From Psychromonas sp. MB-3u-54 (GTDB taxonomy: Bacteria > Pseudomonadota > Gammaproteobacteria > Enterobacterales > Psychromonadaceae), in the NCBI RefSeq assembly GCF_002836415.1, contig NZ_PJBP01000105.1, positions 1 through 40,336 of the forward strand: 40,336 bases of DNA, read 5' to 3'. A program made the position numbers and the translations under genes. This document shows, piece after piece, positions 15,584-24,125 of the stretch; position 1 is the first letter of the stretch; every line of letters begins with the position of its first letter. The notes under the pieces are model-generated. The model did not search any database. It was not told where the DNA came from and was given only the letters and a program-made list of their open reading frames with translations.

Positions 15584-17194
15584 ATGATACGTCTCAACCA
15601 AGTAAAACTCCCGCTAGATCATGCTGATGATGCGCTCCAAAAATATGTTTTAAAGGCACTGTCGATTTCAGCTGAGCAATTAGCCGATATCCATATCTTT
15701 AAACGCGGTTATGATGCGCGTAAGCGTAATGCTATTACCCTGATTTATACTCTGGATGTGACCTTAAATAAGGTTGATGAAGAGGCTATCTTAGCGCATT
15801 TTGTCAAGGATTCTGATGTCCGTAAATCACCGGATACCGAATATAAATATGTCGCACAGGCACCAAAAAATCTGACTGAGCGTCCGATTGTTATTGGCAT
15901 GGGACCCTGCGGTTTATTCAGTGCTTTGCTTCTTGCACAGATGGGCTTTAAACCGATCCTTTTAGAGCGTGGCAAATCGGTACACGAGCGTTCTAAAGAT
16001 ACCTTCCGTTTCTGGCGAAAAGGGGAGTTAAATACGGAATCCAATGTGCAGTTTGGGGAAGGGGGAGCCGGTACATTCTCCGATGGAAAATTATACAGTC
16101 AGGTAAAAGATCCAAATTTTCTCGGCTTAAAGGTAAAACAGGAATTTGTTGCAGCGGGCGCGCCGGCTGAAATTATTTATGTTAGCAAACCGCATATTGG
16201 TACCTTTAAACTGGTTACTATGGTTGAACGCATGCGTCGTAATATCATTGAATTAGGCGGGGAAATTCGTTTTGAAACCCGTGTTGAAGAAATTCATATT
16301 GACGATGCCCAAATCACCGGTGTGACGCTTAACGGGGGAGAGGTTATCAACTCCAAGCATGTGGTATTGGCAATCGGTCATAGTGCGCGTGATACAGTGC
16401 AGATGTTATCTGATAAAGGGGTGTATCTTGAAGCACAATCGTTCTCGGTTGGCTTTCGAATCGAACATAAACAGGAGCTGATTGATCAAAGCCGTTTTGG
16501 TATCAATGCGGGTCATCCTATTTTGGGTGCTGCGGATTATAAATTAGTCCATCACTGCAAGAGTGGGCGCAGTGTTTACAGTTTTTGTATGTGTCCGGGG
16601 GGCGTGGTTGTTGGCGCAACATCGGAAAAAGAAGCCGTTGTAACTAACGGTATGAGCCAATATTCGCGCAGTGAACGTAATGCGAACAGTGCGATTGTGG
16701 TGGGTGTTTCTCCAAGTGATTTTAATAATGACCCGTTACAGGGCATTGCGTTACAGCGTAAATTGGAGCGTCAAGCTTATATTCTCGGTGGCAGTAATTA
16801 TGATGCACCGGCGCAACGTGTGGGAGATTTCCTTGCCGGCAGTGAAGCTCAACCTGTCGGGCAGATTGAACCTTCCTTTAAACCCGGTGTGAAAATGACA
16901 GATTTGAGCCACAGTTTACCTGATTTTGCCATTGATGCGCTTCGTGAAGCATTACCCGCATTTGATAAAAAAATACGCGGTTTTGCAGCTGCAGATACTA
17001 TGCTGACCGGGGTCGAAACACGCACTTCTTCACCGCTGCAGATTAAACGTGGTAGGGACTATCAAAGTGTTAACGTTAAAGGTTTATACCCGGGTGGCGA
17101 AGGAGCAGGTTATGCCGGAGGCATTTTATCCGCTGGTATTGACGGCATTAAAATAGCGGAAGCCGTGGCATTGGATATGCTTTTGGAAAAGTAA
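15584..17194 (+). CDS. FAD-dependent oxidoreductase (NAD(P)/FAD dehydrogenase family)
   Basis: 536 residues from the ATG at 15584, chosen because AGGTGA (15574-15579) lies just before it; an in-frame start 18 bases upstream is less likely. A 95-residue N-terminal domain of the kind found in bacterial 'FAD-dependent protein' homologues is followed by the dinucleotide-binding motif GMGPCGLF (105-112). A FAD loop QFGEGGAGTFSDGKL (156-170) and a C-terminal GLYPGGEGAGYAGGILSAG close the FAD site. The family is widespread and conserved but its substrate is unknown. It stands alone between the repeat array and a hydroxyacid dehydrogenase. Confidence 0.85.
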   Translation: MIRLNQVKLPLDHADDALQKYVLKALSISAEQLADIHIFKRGYDARKRNAITLIYTLDVTLNKVDEEAILAHFVKDSDVRKSPDTEYKYVAQAPKNLTERPIVIGMGPCGLFSALLLAQMGFKPILLERGKSVHERSKDTFRFWRKGELNTESNVQFGEGGAGTFSDGKLYSQVKDPNFLGLKVKQEFVAAGAPAEIIYVSKPHIGTFKLVTMVERMRRNIIELGGEIRFETRVEEIHIDDAQITGVTLNGGEVINSKHVVLAIGHSARDTVQMLSDKGVYLEAQSFSVGFRIEHKQELIDQSRFGINAGHPILGAADYKLVHHCKSGRSVYSFCMCPGGVVVGATSEKEAVVTNGMSQYSRSERNANSAIVVGVSPSDFNNDPLQGIALQRKLERQAYILGGSNYDAPAQRVGDFLAGSEAQPVGQIEPSFKPGVKMTDLSHSLPDFAIDALREALPAFDKKIRGFAAADTMLTGVETRTSSPLQIKRGRDYQSVNVKGLYPGGEGAGYAGGILSAGIDGIKIAEAVALDMLLEK

Positions 17195-17337
17195 GTTTAT
17201 TAATATAAATTGACCCTGATTAAGTGCTGTTTTCTAAGCTACTTTTTGTTGGGTCTCTAGCATTTTAAGCACCTGAACCTGAGGCAGATGGTGCTTTCAG
17301 CCGTTTGGGATTATCAATATTAACATTAGGGAATAGT

Positions 17338-18264
17338 ATGAAAATTGTATTATTGGATGCAGAAACGTTAAGTGATAGTGATTTATCTCCATTTGAAAAT
17401 TTGGGCGATTTTATAAGTTATCCGCTGACCAGCAAGGAACAAAGATTATTACATATCGGCGATCGGAATGTCATAATCACCAATAAGGTTGTTATTGACG
17501 AGGAAATTATAAAGGCAAATCCGCAACTGAAATTAATCTGCATTGCAGCAACGGGAATGAATAATGTTGATTTAATTGCTGCTGAAAAAGCCGGTGTAAT
17601 GGTTAAAAATGTGTCTGGCTATTCTACTGAGAGTGTCGCCCAATCTACATTTTCAATGCTCTTTCAGTTAATACATCAAAGCCGTTATTATGATAATTAC
17701 ACACAATCGAAAGAATGGTGCAACAGCCCGACCTTTACGCATCTCAGTAAACCCTTTGGTGAAATAAAAGGTAAACGTTGGGGCATCATCGGCATGGGTG
17801 AAATTGGTCGACGTGTTGCTGAAATTGCAAGCGCATTTGGATGTGAGGTTTGTTATTTTTCTGCCTCGGGTAAAAATAATCAGCAAGCTTACCCGCAGGT
17901 TGATTTGGCAACCTTATTATCCACCTCTGACATTATCACTGTGCATGCTCCCCTTAATGAATATACTCATAATCTAATTGATAAACAGGCACTAAAACAA
18001 CTGAAAGAAGGGGCTGTTTTACTTAATATGGGCCGCGGTGGCATAATCAATGAAGATGCAATGGCTGAAGCGCTTGATCAGTTGGATATTTATCATGGTA
18101 CTGACGTGCTGGAGATTGAGCCGATGATCAAAGGCCATCCCTATTTATCTGTACAGGCAAAAGAGCGTCTGGTGATCACTCCCCATACGGGATGGGCCAG
18201 TCAAGAAGCAAGAAAAAAACTAGTCGGAATGGTTGCTGATAATATTAAATCTGCGAATTTTTAG
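17338..18264 (+). CDS. D-2-hydroxyacid dehydrogenase (glycerate dehydrogenase-like)
   Basis: 308 residues from the ATG at 17338 with ribosome site TAGGGA; the frame is open for 33 bases upstream without one. The NAD motif is GMGEIG (152-157). The catalytic triad is present: Arg233 in MGRGG, Glu261 in DVLEIEP, and His283 in TPHTGWAS. The sequence fits NAD(H)-dependent reductases of hydroxypyruvate, glyoxylate or similar 2-oxoacids; the exact substrate is not deducible. It ends before a strong bidirectional terminator shared with the convergent purine permease gene. The 143-base gap before it shows nothing recognisable. Confidence 0.9.
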   Translation: MKIVLLDAETLSDSDLSPFENLGDFISYPLTSKEQRLLHIGDRNVIITNKVVIDEEIIKANPQLKLICIAATGMNNVDLIAAEKAGVMVKNVSGYSTESVAQSTFSMLFQLIHQSRYYDNYTQSKEWCNSPTFTHLSKPFGEIKGKRWGIIGMGEIGRRVAEIASAFGCEVCYFSASGKNNQQAYPQVDLATLLSTSDIITVHAPLNEYTHNLIDKQALKQLKEGAVLLNMGRGGIINEDAMAEALDQLDIYHGTDVLEIEPMIKGHPYLSVQAKERLVITPHTGWASQEARKKLVGMVADNIKSANF

Positions 18265-18346
18265 CTGCGGATTTAATCAATATTACTGATTACTCTTAAG
18301 CATTGTCTCGTTTATTAAGTTACAAAAATTATTACAGCAGAAAAAT

Positions 18347-18386
18347 AAAAAACCCCCTTTATTTATACAAATAAAGGGGGTTTTTT
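18347..18386. terminator. Bidirectional intrinsic terminator
   Basis: A perfect 12-bp GC/AT stem (CCCCCTTTATTT pairing with AAATAAAGGGGG) and a 4-base loop ATAC are flanked by six A on the left and six T on the right, which extend the stem to 18 bp. It lies between convergent genes (hydroxyacid dehydrogenase from the left, NCS2 permease from the right) and should stop transcription in both directions. Confidence 0.95.
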
Positions 18387-18414
18387 GGGGCACTTAAAAA
18401 GTGCTGCGAATATT

Positions 18415-19710
18415 TTAACCGGGGAAGAAAATCATTTTTGCCAGGAATAATGCCGCTAAGAACCAGACGCTTGCACTTACCTCTTTGGATTTTCCGCTCA
18501 TCACTTTAATGGCTGCATAGGCGATAAAACCAAGCGAAATACCATTAGCAATAGAGAAGGTTAACGGCATCATCAGGGTAACAACAACAACCGGTGCGGC
18601 TTCTGTAATATCATCCCAGTTAATTGTTTTCAGCCCTTCCACCATCAATACCGCAACGTATAATAATGCGCCTGTTGTGGCATAAGCAGGTATCATTCCC
18701 GCTAATGGGGCAAAGAATAAAGCGACTAAAAATAGCAGACCAACCGTCACTGCAGTTAAGCCCGTACGACCGCCTTCTGCAACACCGGCAATACTTTCAA
18801 TATAACTGGTGGTGGTTGATGTACCCAACATTGAACCGGCGATTGATGCGCCACTGTCAGCTAATAAGGCGCGATTTAAACGCGGTAAATTTCCCTCTTT
18901 ATCTAATAGTTTACCTTTGTCTGCCACGGCAATTAAGGTGCCCGAGGTATCAAACAAGTCAACAAACAGGAAGGCAAAAACAATACTTATCATACCTACA
19001 TTGAATGCACCCGCAATATCCATTTGCAGGAAGGTCGGCGCAATACTTGGCGGCATTGACATAATACCGTTATATTCAACATCACCGGCTAAAAAACCGA
19101 GCAGTGTTATCGCTAAAATAGCGAACATAACACCGCCTTTAACACGGTAGTGCGCCAGTGCGATGGTGAGAAAGAAACCCACACAAGCCAGAATCGCCGG
19201 TAAAGCGTGCATATCACCTAGTGTGATAAGTGTCGGCGGGTTAGAAATTACAATCCCTGAATTTTTCAGTGCAATAAGCGCTAAAAATAAACCGATACCC
19301 GCTGCTATCCCTTTGCGCATTGGCATTGGAATTGAATTTATGATCCATTCGCGAATTTTAAACAGGCTTAGCAGTGTAAAACAGATGCCCGACAGGAAAA
19401 CAGCGCCTAACGCAACCTGCCATGAGTAACCCATATGGCCAACAACCACAAAAGAGAAAAAGGCATTCAGACCCATTCCCGGCGCGAGTGCAACCGGGTA
19501 GTTCGCATAAAATCCCATAATAAAGCAGCCGAGTGCAGCTGCTAAACAAGTTGCTACAAAGACAGCCCCGGAGTCCATACCAGCAGCAGATAACATTTGC
19601 GGGTTTACAAAAATGATATAAGCCATGGTTAAAAAGGTGGTGGTACCTGCAACAATTTCAGTTTTTATTGAGGTTCCGTGTTCGTTTAGTTTAAACAGTT
19701 TTTCGAACAT
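18415..19710 (-). CDS. NCS2 family purine permease (AzgA-like)
   Basis: 431 residues, highly hydrophobic with about 12-14 spans. It begins MFEKLFKLNEHGTSIKTEIV and has the hallmark segments VAGTTTFLTMAYIIFVNPQM and ALAPGMGLNAFF. Later GTSTTTSYIESIAGVAEGGR and DLFDTSGTLIAV are typical of the AzgA-type (adenine/guanine/hypoxanthine) branch rather than the uracil/xanthine branch. It acts as a proton-linked purine base importer in the inner membrane. No PurR box or purine riboswitch was recognised in the 195 bases upstream. It ends at the shared terminator. Confidence 0.9.
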   Translation of the reverse strand: MFEKLFKLNEHGTSIKTEIVAGTTTFLTMAYIIFVNPQMLSAAGMDSGAVFVATCLAAALGCFIMGFYANYPVALAPGMGLNAFFSFVVVGHMGYSWQVALGAVFLSGICFTLLSLFKIREWIINSIPMPMRKGIAAGIGLFLALIALKNSGIVISNPPTLITLGDMHALPAILACVGFFLTIALAHYRVKGGVMFAILAITLLGFLAGDVEYNGIMSMPPSIAPTFLQMDIAGAFNVGMISIVFAFLFVDLFDTSGTLIAVADKGKLLDKEGNLPRLNRALLADSGASIAGSMLGTSTTTSYIESIAGVAEGGRTGLTAVTVGLLFLVALFFAPLAGMIPAYATTGALLYVAVLMVEGLKTINWDDITEAAPVVVVTLMMPLTFSIANGISLGFIAYAAIKVMSGKSKEVSASVWFLAALFLAKMIFFPG

Positions 19711-19869
19711 AGTAGATCCATATTATATAAGTGAGCCTATCTGACGTACTGTTAGACAGGGAAAAGTTCATGCATAAAAATGACAGGATTATAAAAGATA
19801 CAAACGGAGAAATCAGCTTTAATGCTAATATTTAAAAATAATGAGATCGATTTGATGAACAATGCGTAC

Positions 19870-19903
19870 AAAGAGTAAGCTGACCGAAATCAGCTTACTC
19901 TTT
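19870..19903. terminator. Hairpin terminator downstream of large exported protein gene
   Basis: A 14-bp perfect stem AAAGAGTAAGCTGA / TCAGCTTACTCTTT with a 6-base loop begins 3 bases beyond the stop codon of the minus-strand gene. The T-tract is stronger in the plus direction (seven T) than in the minus direction (three T). Confidence 0.75.
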
Positions 19904-19905
19904 TT

Positions 19906-21633
19906 TTATTTTTTAACTTCGTTACTGACGTGAGAATCAAAGACAATACCCTGTTGTTTGATATCTACATCAAATTTCATGCGCATATTGTAGTTCTGTA
20001 AAAACATCGCCTCTTTGGGCATGTTTTCTCCGCTTAGTTCAGCGGCCGTTATTATCGGGTCGAACATTCTTGTTAAGTCGAATGAGAAAGTGAAAAGGCC
20101 ATTTTTAGTCAGTGCTTCAGTGCTCATTAAATCTGCCTGCTGCTCAGATTTTTCGCCATTGTAGATAACCAGATTCTTACCTTTAATGGCCATCTTGGGG
20201 CTTATATTTAATCCCTTAGGTATAAATTCCGATAAATCAACCGCACTACCATCAGCAGGTGGCTGCAGGCGCTGCAGATCTGGGCTGAACATTTTTAATG
20301 AGTTGAACAGAGCCAGTGGATTATCAGCAGAATAGCTGAGTAGCGCATCGAGACTTTCTAATACCGGCTTATCCCCCTGTTTACTCATACTGTAATCGAG
20401 CACTGCAAGACTAAAACCCTTAAAACCATTCGCCATACCGCCTGCCATGCCCATCATCATAGAATAATTTTGCCCCTGTTGCTGTAAAGAGGCTTGCATC
20501 TTCTGTAATGGCGCACATTGATAATTTGGCGTTTTTAAATCTGTTAATATGCTTGTTGTTGCCGAGCTTAATTGATTGATATCCACGCCAAAACCTAGAG
20601 CAAAGACATTGTCTTTAATATTTTGTGTGTATTGCGGAATATAACCGCGCAGCGATTGCAGGGCGGTTATAATTGTTTGGTTTTTACTTTCAATAACAGT
20701 GGACAAATCCATGGTGGATTGTGTGCTTGTCACCGATAAATCCGTATAACCAAAGACGGTACGCGGCCAATTATTGGCGACAGTGGTCAACTCTGCTTGA
20801 CATGCAGCGGTTCTGAAGGATGACAGTGGGTTTTCCTGATCCTGTTGCGGAAACAGTAGGCTTAGGTGACGTGCAAGCTGGTTAGCATTGACTGTGGTTA
20901 AGCCCTTTATTATCTCCTGATGATTGATAAAAGCGATGTTTTGATCTGAAAAATCATATGTACTTTCGATTTCTTCTAAAATGCCCGAATCGGTAATTGG
21001 ATTTTCAGCTTTAACTAAACCTAACGCGCTGCTTAATAAGGTTTCTTTATTTAATGAACTGTCTAGCGTGACGGTTAATAAGCCGTTATTTTGAGATATA
21101 ATCAGATTGGTTGTTTGTGCTTCTGATGAATCACTCAACCGGTAAGCACGATATTCAATCTCTTGTATTTTGCCGCTTTGGTGAGAGTAAGCACTTTCCT
21201 GTTCCGCTTTATCTAATAAATCCCAGATTGCCTGTGTATTTTCCACTTCAATTTTTAAGACTGGTAATGCACCTAACATATAAAAATAAGCGCGGATATT
21301 ATCCGCAAGGCCGAATGTTTTAAGAAACAGCTCAGTATCCGGTAACGACGTTTGATAACTTTTTGCGATACTCAAGAAAAATTTTGACTGCGAAGAGCCT
21401 TCAACTGCAACATTCTGCACTGGGCTTTGGTCTTTAGCTTTTTTTAATTGCGGTGAACTGTTTAAATAATCCTTAAGAGGAAAGGGTTTAAGTTGTGCGC
21501 TTAATAAGGGGGTATCGGCTGGCACGTAATCAAGTACATTGTAAGCTGCGGGTGACGTTTGCAGCTGCTGGTTAGCAAAGTATGCGCCGGCCCCCGCTGC
21601 TGCGATGGCAGTTATTATTAATATTTTTTTCAA
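19906..21633 (-). CDS. Exported protein of unknown function, 575 residues
   Basis: The N-terminus MKKILIITAIAAAGAGAYFA is a signal peptide or single membrane anchor. The remainder is a soluble, mostly polar periplasmic protein containing VLDYVPADTPLLSAQLKPFP near residue 33, a glycine/methionine-rich stretch MMMGMAGGMANGFKGFSLAV near 390-410, and a long Ser/Thr/Gln-rich body. The opening 'LDYVPADT' resembles DUF3352-like exported proteins, but I cannot name the family with confidence. Ribosome site AGGAGAG precedes the ATG. It is flanked by its own terminator and a 520-base upstream gap, so it is probably a single-gene unit. No catalytic motif was seen. Confidence 0.7.
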   Translation of the reverse strand: MKKILIITAIAAAGAGAYFANQQLQTSPAAYNVLDYVPADTPLLSAQLKPFPLKDYLNSSPQLKKAKDQSPVQNVAVEGSSQSKFFLSIAKSYQTSLPDTELFLKTFGLADNIRAYFYMLGALPVLKIEVENTQAIWDLLDKAEQESAYSHQSGKIQEIEYRAYRLSDSSEAQTTNLIISQNNGLLTVTLDSSLNKETLLSSALGLVKAENPITDSGILEEIESTYDFSDQNIAFINHQEIIKGLTTVNANQLARHLSLLFPQQDQENPLSSFRTAACQAELTTVANNWPRTVFGYTDLSVTSTQSTMDLSTVIESKNQTIITALQSLRGYIPQYTQNIKDNVFALGFGVDINQLSSATTSILTDLKTPNYQCAPLQKMQASLQQQGQNYSMMMGMAGGMANGFKGFSLAVLDYSMSKQGDKPVLESLDALLSYSADNPLALFNSLKMFSPDLQRLQPPADGSAVDLSEFIPKGLNISPKMAIKGKNLVIYNGEKSEQQADLMSTEALTKNGLFTFSFDLTRMFDPIITAAELSGENMPKEAMFLQNYNMRMKFDVDIKQQGIVFDSHVSNEVKK

Positions 21634-21824
21634 GTGTGGCTCTCCTGTTGGTACTCTATAGCAACTTATTATAACCTTGCGAGACAGAGCAGTAACAATT
21701 AGAAATGTGTTTAATAACTTAGCTTAACTGGATAAAAATGAAAGAGATAATTTTTATTCGGGGGATGTTGCTGTCATAAAAATGAAATTGGCGCCTAATC
21801 CGAAGGGAAATCCAAGAATAAGCA

Positions 21825-21990
21825 AGCTGCTATGCAGTATTTGTTGTAAGTGAGCGGGAGAAACCATCATGATTTAGCCCGAGACAGACTTAGAAATCTG
21901 CAAATATAGCTGCTATGCAGTATTTGTTGTAAGTGAGCGGGAGAAACCATCATGATTTAGCCCGAGACAGACTTAGAAATCTGCAAATAT
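21825..21990. repeat. Exact 83-bp tandem duplication
   Basis: Two identical 83-bp copies (21825-21907 and 21908-21990) sit head to tail, followed by a diverged start of a third (AGGTGCTAT). Each contains CTGC-TAT-GCAG and the palindrome ATCATGAT. The junction creates a hairpin with outer arms CAAATA / TATTTG. No ORF is seen. The remaining parts of the 21634-22153 gap hold the promoter side of the 575-residue protein gene (not resolved) and a terminator. Confidence 0.95.
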
Positions 21991-22065
21991 AGGTGCTATT
22001 CGGATTTGTTTTCTGAAAATTAACTACCTGATCTTACCGTGTGTTTTTAGCCGTATCATTAATAC

Positions 22066-22105
22066 AAAACCACCCAGCTTAAAATCAATCAGGCTGGGTG
22101 GTTTT
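22066..22105. terminator. Intrinsic terminator downstream of DUF3316-like gene
   Basis: A 13-bp perfect stem AAAACCACCCAGC / GCTGGGTGGTTTT with a 14-base loop lies 48 bases past the stop codon of the minus-strand gene at 22154. It ends in TTTT in both directions. Confidence 0.88.
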
Positions 22106-22153
22106 AGTTACTTGCAGTTCAAGCCTACAATATTAAATCATCAAGTCTTTTGC

Positions 22154-22522
22154 TTAGTTGGCTTGAGAATAGCTGTAAGTGACATTAACCAGGGCGCTGT
22201 AGGTCATATCACCTTGGGCATTAAGTGACTCTTGAACAGTAATAAAGGTATTATCATTCAGAGTTATACTATTTTTCTCTTTAGAAGAGCCTAAAAATAA
22301 CGCAAGATCATTACTTAATTCACTGCCAGATTCTGATTCTAGCTGATTTGATTTTTCAAGACCCAGTGAATAAGCGGCTGCTTTAGTCTCAACAGCTTGA
22401 GTCTTAATTACTTTACTGTCATGGTGAACGCCGTAATCCCCATAAACTGCTGCTCCTGCAAAAACATTTGCACTTAAGATGACCATTGCCGATGCGAGTA
22501 ATACATTTTTAATTGATTTCAT
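22154..22522 (-). CDS. Small exported protein, DUF3316-like
   Basis: 122 residues. The signal peptide MKSIKNVLLASAMVILSANVFAG is followed by a mature part with a KTQAVETKAAAYSLGLE segment and a C-terminal half ITLNDNTFITVQESLNAQGD then YSALVNVTYSYSQAN. The pattern (tagged 'more A-Y-x-x-G' helix, then two beta hairpins ending in an aromatic-rich strand) fits DUF3316 proteins of Vibrio and relatives. Function unknown; presumably periplasmic. A terminator follows. Its upstream gap of about 600 bases holds a relic repeat. Confidence 0.65.
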   Translation of the reverse strand: MKSIKNVLLASAMVILSANVFAGAAVYGDYGVHHDSKVIKTQAVETKAAAYSLGLEKSNQLESESGSELSNDLALFLGSSKEKNSITLNDNTFITVQESLNAQGDMTYSALVNVTYSYSQAN

Positions 22523-22774
22523 TTTTTTATTCCCTGATAAGTTTTTTATTATGTTTGGTTGTTTGCTACCCGACCAGAATACCCCCTAGTAGATGACCGG
22601 AAAGCAACACACAGATGACATGTTTGTCATTTTAGTGAAAAGCACCTATGGAACGCTCTATAGTATTGTTGATTAATAGGCTGAGGGATATGCGCTCATA
22701 TTTGGTGCGTTAAAAAATTATTGGGCGGAGTAGAGTGAAAAATATTCAGGAAGGCTAATTTTTTGCTTACTTTT

Positions 22775-22941
22775 CTCTTGCTGCTGAGAGTGCATGACTC
22801 CCTCGAACTTTTTATATATAGGGCATCAGGGGGGAAATGCCAAGGAGGCTTACTTATCAAGCGCTTGGCTTCATTTAACTCATACTCTGCTTTGATGGGT
22901 TTTCCTGTGCCTAAATAGATGACTCAATTAACGGAATTGCT
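22775..22941. repeat. Dispersed imperfect direct repeat, left copy
   Basis: The block has two conserved parts: 22775-22805 (CTCTTGCTGCTGAGAG...) and 22901-22941 (TTTCCTGTGCCTAAATAGAT...). They match 26739-26769 and 26809-26849 in the same order and orientation. The last 41 bases match at 33 positions. No gene was recognised in it. The remainder of the 22523-23128 gap (from the DUF3316-like promoter side to the terminator at 23082) shows nothing else. Confidence 0.65.
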
Positions 22942-23081
22942 CTTCTTTACCTAACAGCCGCGAATTGCTTGTGCTTGCCAATCGCTATTTTAGTCTCGTA
23001 AGATTAATGCTCTCGGAAAGCGGGTTATCATTCCTCTGGTGCCTGAAAACCAGTATATTAAAGAGGCCAAAGACAAATAAA

Positions 23082-23107
23082 AAAGCGGGTCACTCGCGAC
23101 CCGCTTT
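23082..23107 (-). terminator. Intrinsic terminator of PEP-CTERM gene
   Basis: A 10-bp stem AAAGCGGGTC / GACCCGCTTT with loop ACTCGC continues, on the minus strand, into TTTTTTATTT. It lies 21 bases beyond the stop codon of the PEP-CTERM gene. A textbook rho-independent terminator. Confidence 0.92.
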
Positions 23108-23128
23108 GGTAAATTTTTTCAACATATT

Positions 23129-23674
23129 TTATTTTTTGCTGCGCTTGCGGGAATATAAGCCGAAGCCAAGGAGCCCCGCTCCCAACAACAGGGTTGTGGA
23201 AGGCTCGGGGACAGAAGTTGAACCTGTACCAAATTGTGATACATGGCTGATTTTAAATCCGCTACTCAGGTTCATTCTTGGTGGTAAGTACGTAGAATCG
23301 AAAACCCCCCAACCCAGATCGGCTTGATTCTGATACAGGGCCCAGTATTTCGCATTTTTAATAAGAAAGTATTCTGGCGTGCTAGACATAGAGAATGCAA
23401 AAGTATTAGCGGTATCAGTTCCGTAATACGTAACAGGCTCATCTTTGACTGCGAATGTTGCGGTTATTCCACTACTCGCGAGCACGCTGTTAACCCAAGC
23501 CGTTTCAGTGGTTGGATTGGAATTACTTAGTAGGTTAGTATCCGAAATATAAGTATCGACACTACCCAGATCAGTGCCATCATCTGTCCCTGCAGATGAA
23601 TCATCAATCATTATCCCCCAACTTGGGGTGGCAAACAGTACCAATAAAGAAGAAACTAATATAAATTTTTTCAT
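23129..23674 (-). CDS. PEP-CTERM sorting domain protein
   Basis: 181 residues. A signal peptide (MKKFILVSSLLVLFATPSWG) is followed by an Asp/Ser/Thr-rich secreted region. The C-terminal sorting signal is complete: VPEPST (155-160), a hydrophobic span TLLLGAGLLGFGLY (161-174), then a basic tail RKRSKK. PEP-CTERM proteins are cut and re-anchored by an exosortase and are usually linked to extracellular polysaccharide; no exosortase is in this window. Ribosome site GGAG precedes the ATG. It is preceded by a sigma-54 promoter with an upstream palindromic element and followed by a strong terminator, so it is a stand-alone regulated unit. The role of the mature domain is unknown. Confidence 0.9.
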   Translation of the reverse strand: MKKFILVSSLLVLFATPSWGIMIDDSSAGTDDGTDLGSVDTYISDTNLLSNSNPTTETAWVNSVLASSGITATFAVKDEPVTYYGTDTANTFAFSMSSTPEYFLIKNAKYWALYQNQADLGWGVFDSTYLPPRMNLSSGFKISHVSQFGTGSTSVPEPSTTLLLGAGLLGFGLYSRKRSKK

Positions 23675-23725
23675 ATATTACTCCACATTAATATTTAGCA
23701 AATCGATTGACCTGCTAAATAAAAA

Positions 23726-23741
23726 GGCAAATTTCATGCCA
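23726..23741 (-). promoter_or_regulatory. Sigma-54 (-24/-12) promoter of PEP-CTERM gene
   Basis: On the minus strand the sequence reads TGGCATGAAATTTGCC, with GG and GC separated by exactly 10 bases and agreeing with the -24/-12 consensus. Transcription would begin about 40 bases before the ATG at 23674. PEP-CTERM genes in several proteobacteria are known to be under sigma-54 and the PrsK/PrsR two-component pair, so this fits. Confidence 0.8.
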
Positions 23742-23788
23742 TACTGTAACGCGCTGTTTACTTTGTTATTTTTTTTGATAAAAACGAT

Positions 23789-23819
23789 TGTCAGTTAAAA
23801 GTGTAAACTTTTCCGACGC
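23789..23819 (-). promoter_or_regulatory. Candidate activator-binding element upstream of the sigma-54 promoter
   Basis: On the minus strand GCGTCGGAAAAGTTTACAC is followed by TTTTAACTGACA. It lies about 50-80 bases upstream of the -24 box, the usual place for an NtrC-type activator site. A near copy with better dyad symmetry (TGTCGAAAAATTGACA) occurs at 24096-24125. Binding by a PrsR-like regulator is an inference. Confidence 0.55.
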
Positions 23820-24008
23820 TCTTTGTTTCTCATACTTCACCAATAGGGCCGCCTCTAACGCCCGCACAAAGAACCTTTATAATATCTAAGTCATTAATTT
23901 TCTAACGTGTTTTTTCCAAAGACAGGTTTAGGGCAACGGGTATCGCTGTTTATTTGTTCCATTGAAAATAGTCATGCTGTTTTTGTACGCTGTTGCGGGC
24001 GAGGATCA

Positions 24009-24062
24009 GGTCTTTAATTTTGAATGTTTAAAAGACTTATTTAATTTAAATTCAATGCATTA
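24009..24062. repeat. 54-bp direct repeat, left copy
   Basis: The copy begins GGTCTTTAATTTTGAATG and ends AAATTCAATGCATTA. It matches 26497-26550 at 47 of 54 positions with no gaps and in the same orientation. The pair brackets the relic block and the metallopeptidase gene. A 15-base piece of the start recurs inverted at 25051-25065. Bases 23820-24008 show no gene. Confidence 0.8.
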
Positions 24063-24095
24063 AATTTAAATTTATGATTTTTTTGATAAAAACCA

Positions 24096-24125
24096 TGTCA
24101 GTTGCAAGTGTCAATTTTTCGACAC
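24096..24125. promoter_or_regulatory. Orphan copy of the PEP-CTERM activator element
   Basis: Shares about 80% identity over about 50 bases with 23769-23819, including the preceding TTTTTTTGATAAAAAC. On the minus strand it contains TGTCGAAAAATTGACA, an inverted repeat TGTC-N8-GACA. No GG-N10-GC sigma-54 promoter was found on the downstream side, so it may be the remains of a lost PEP-CTERM transcription unit. Confidence 0.5.

Noticed and set aside
18624-19429. Several plus-strand frames of 88-126 codons inside the permease gene
   Set aside because: Antisense shadows of the NCS2 permease, whose motifs are intact on the minus strand.
19711-19870. PurR operator or purine riboswitch before the NCS2 permease gene
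   Set aside because: No 16-base PurR palindrome and no paired-stem riboswitch core could be found.
21825-21990. CRISPR-like repeat
   Set aside because: The units are directly adjacent with no spacers, only two full copies exist, and no cas genes are near.
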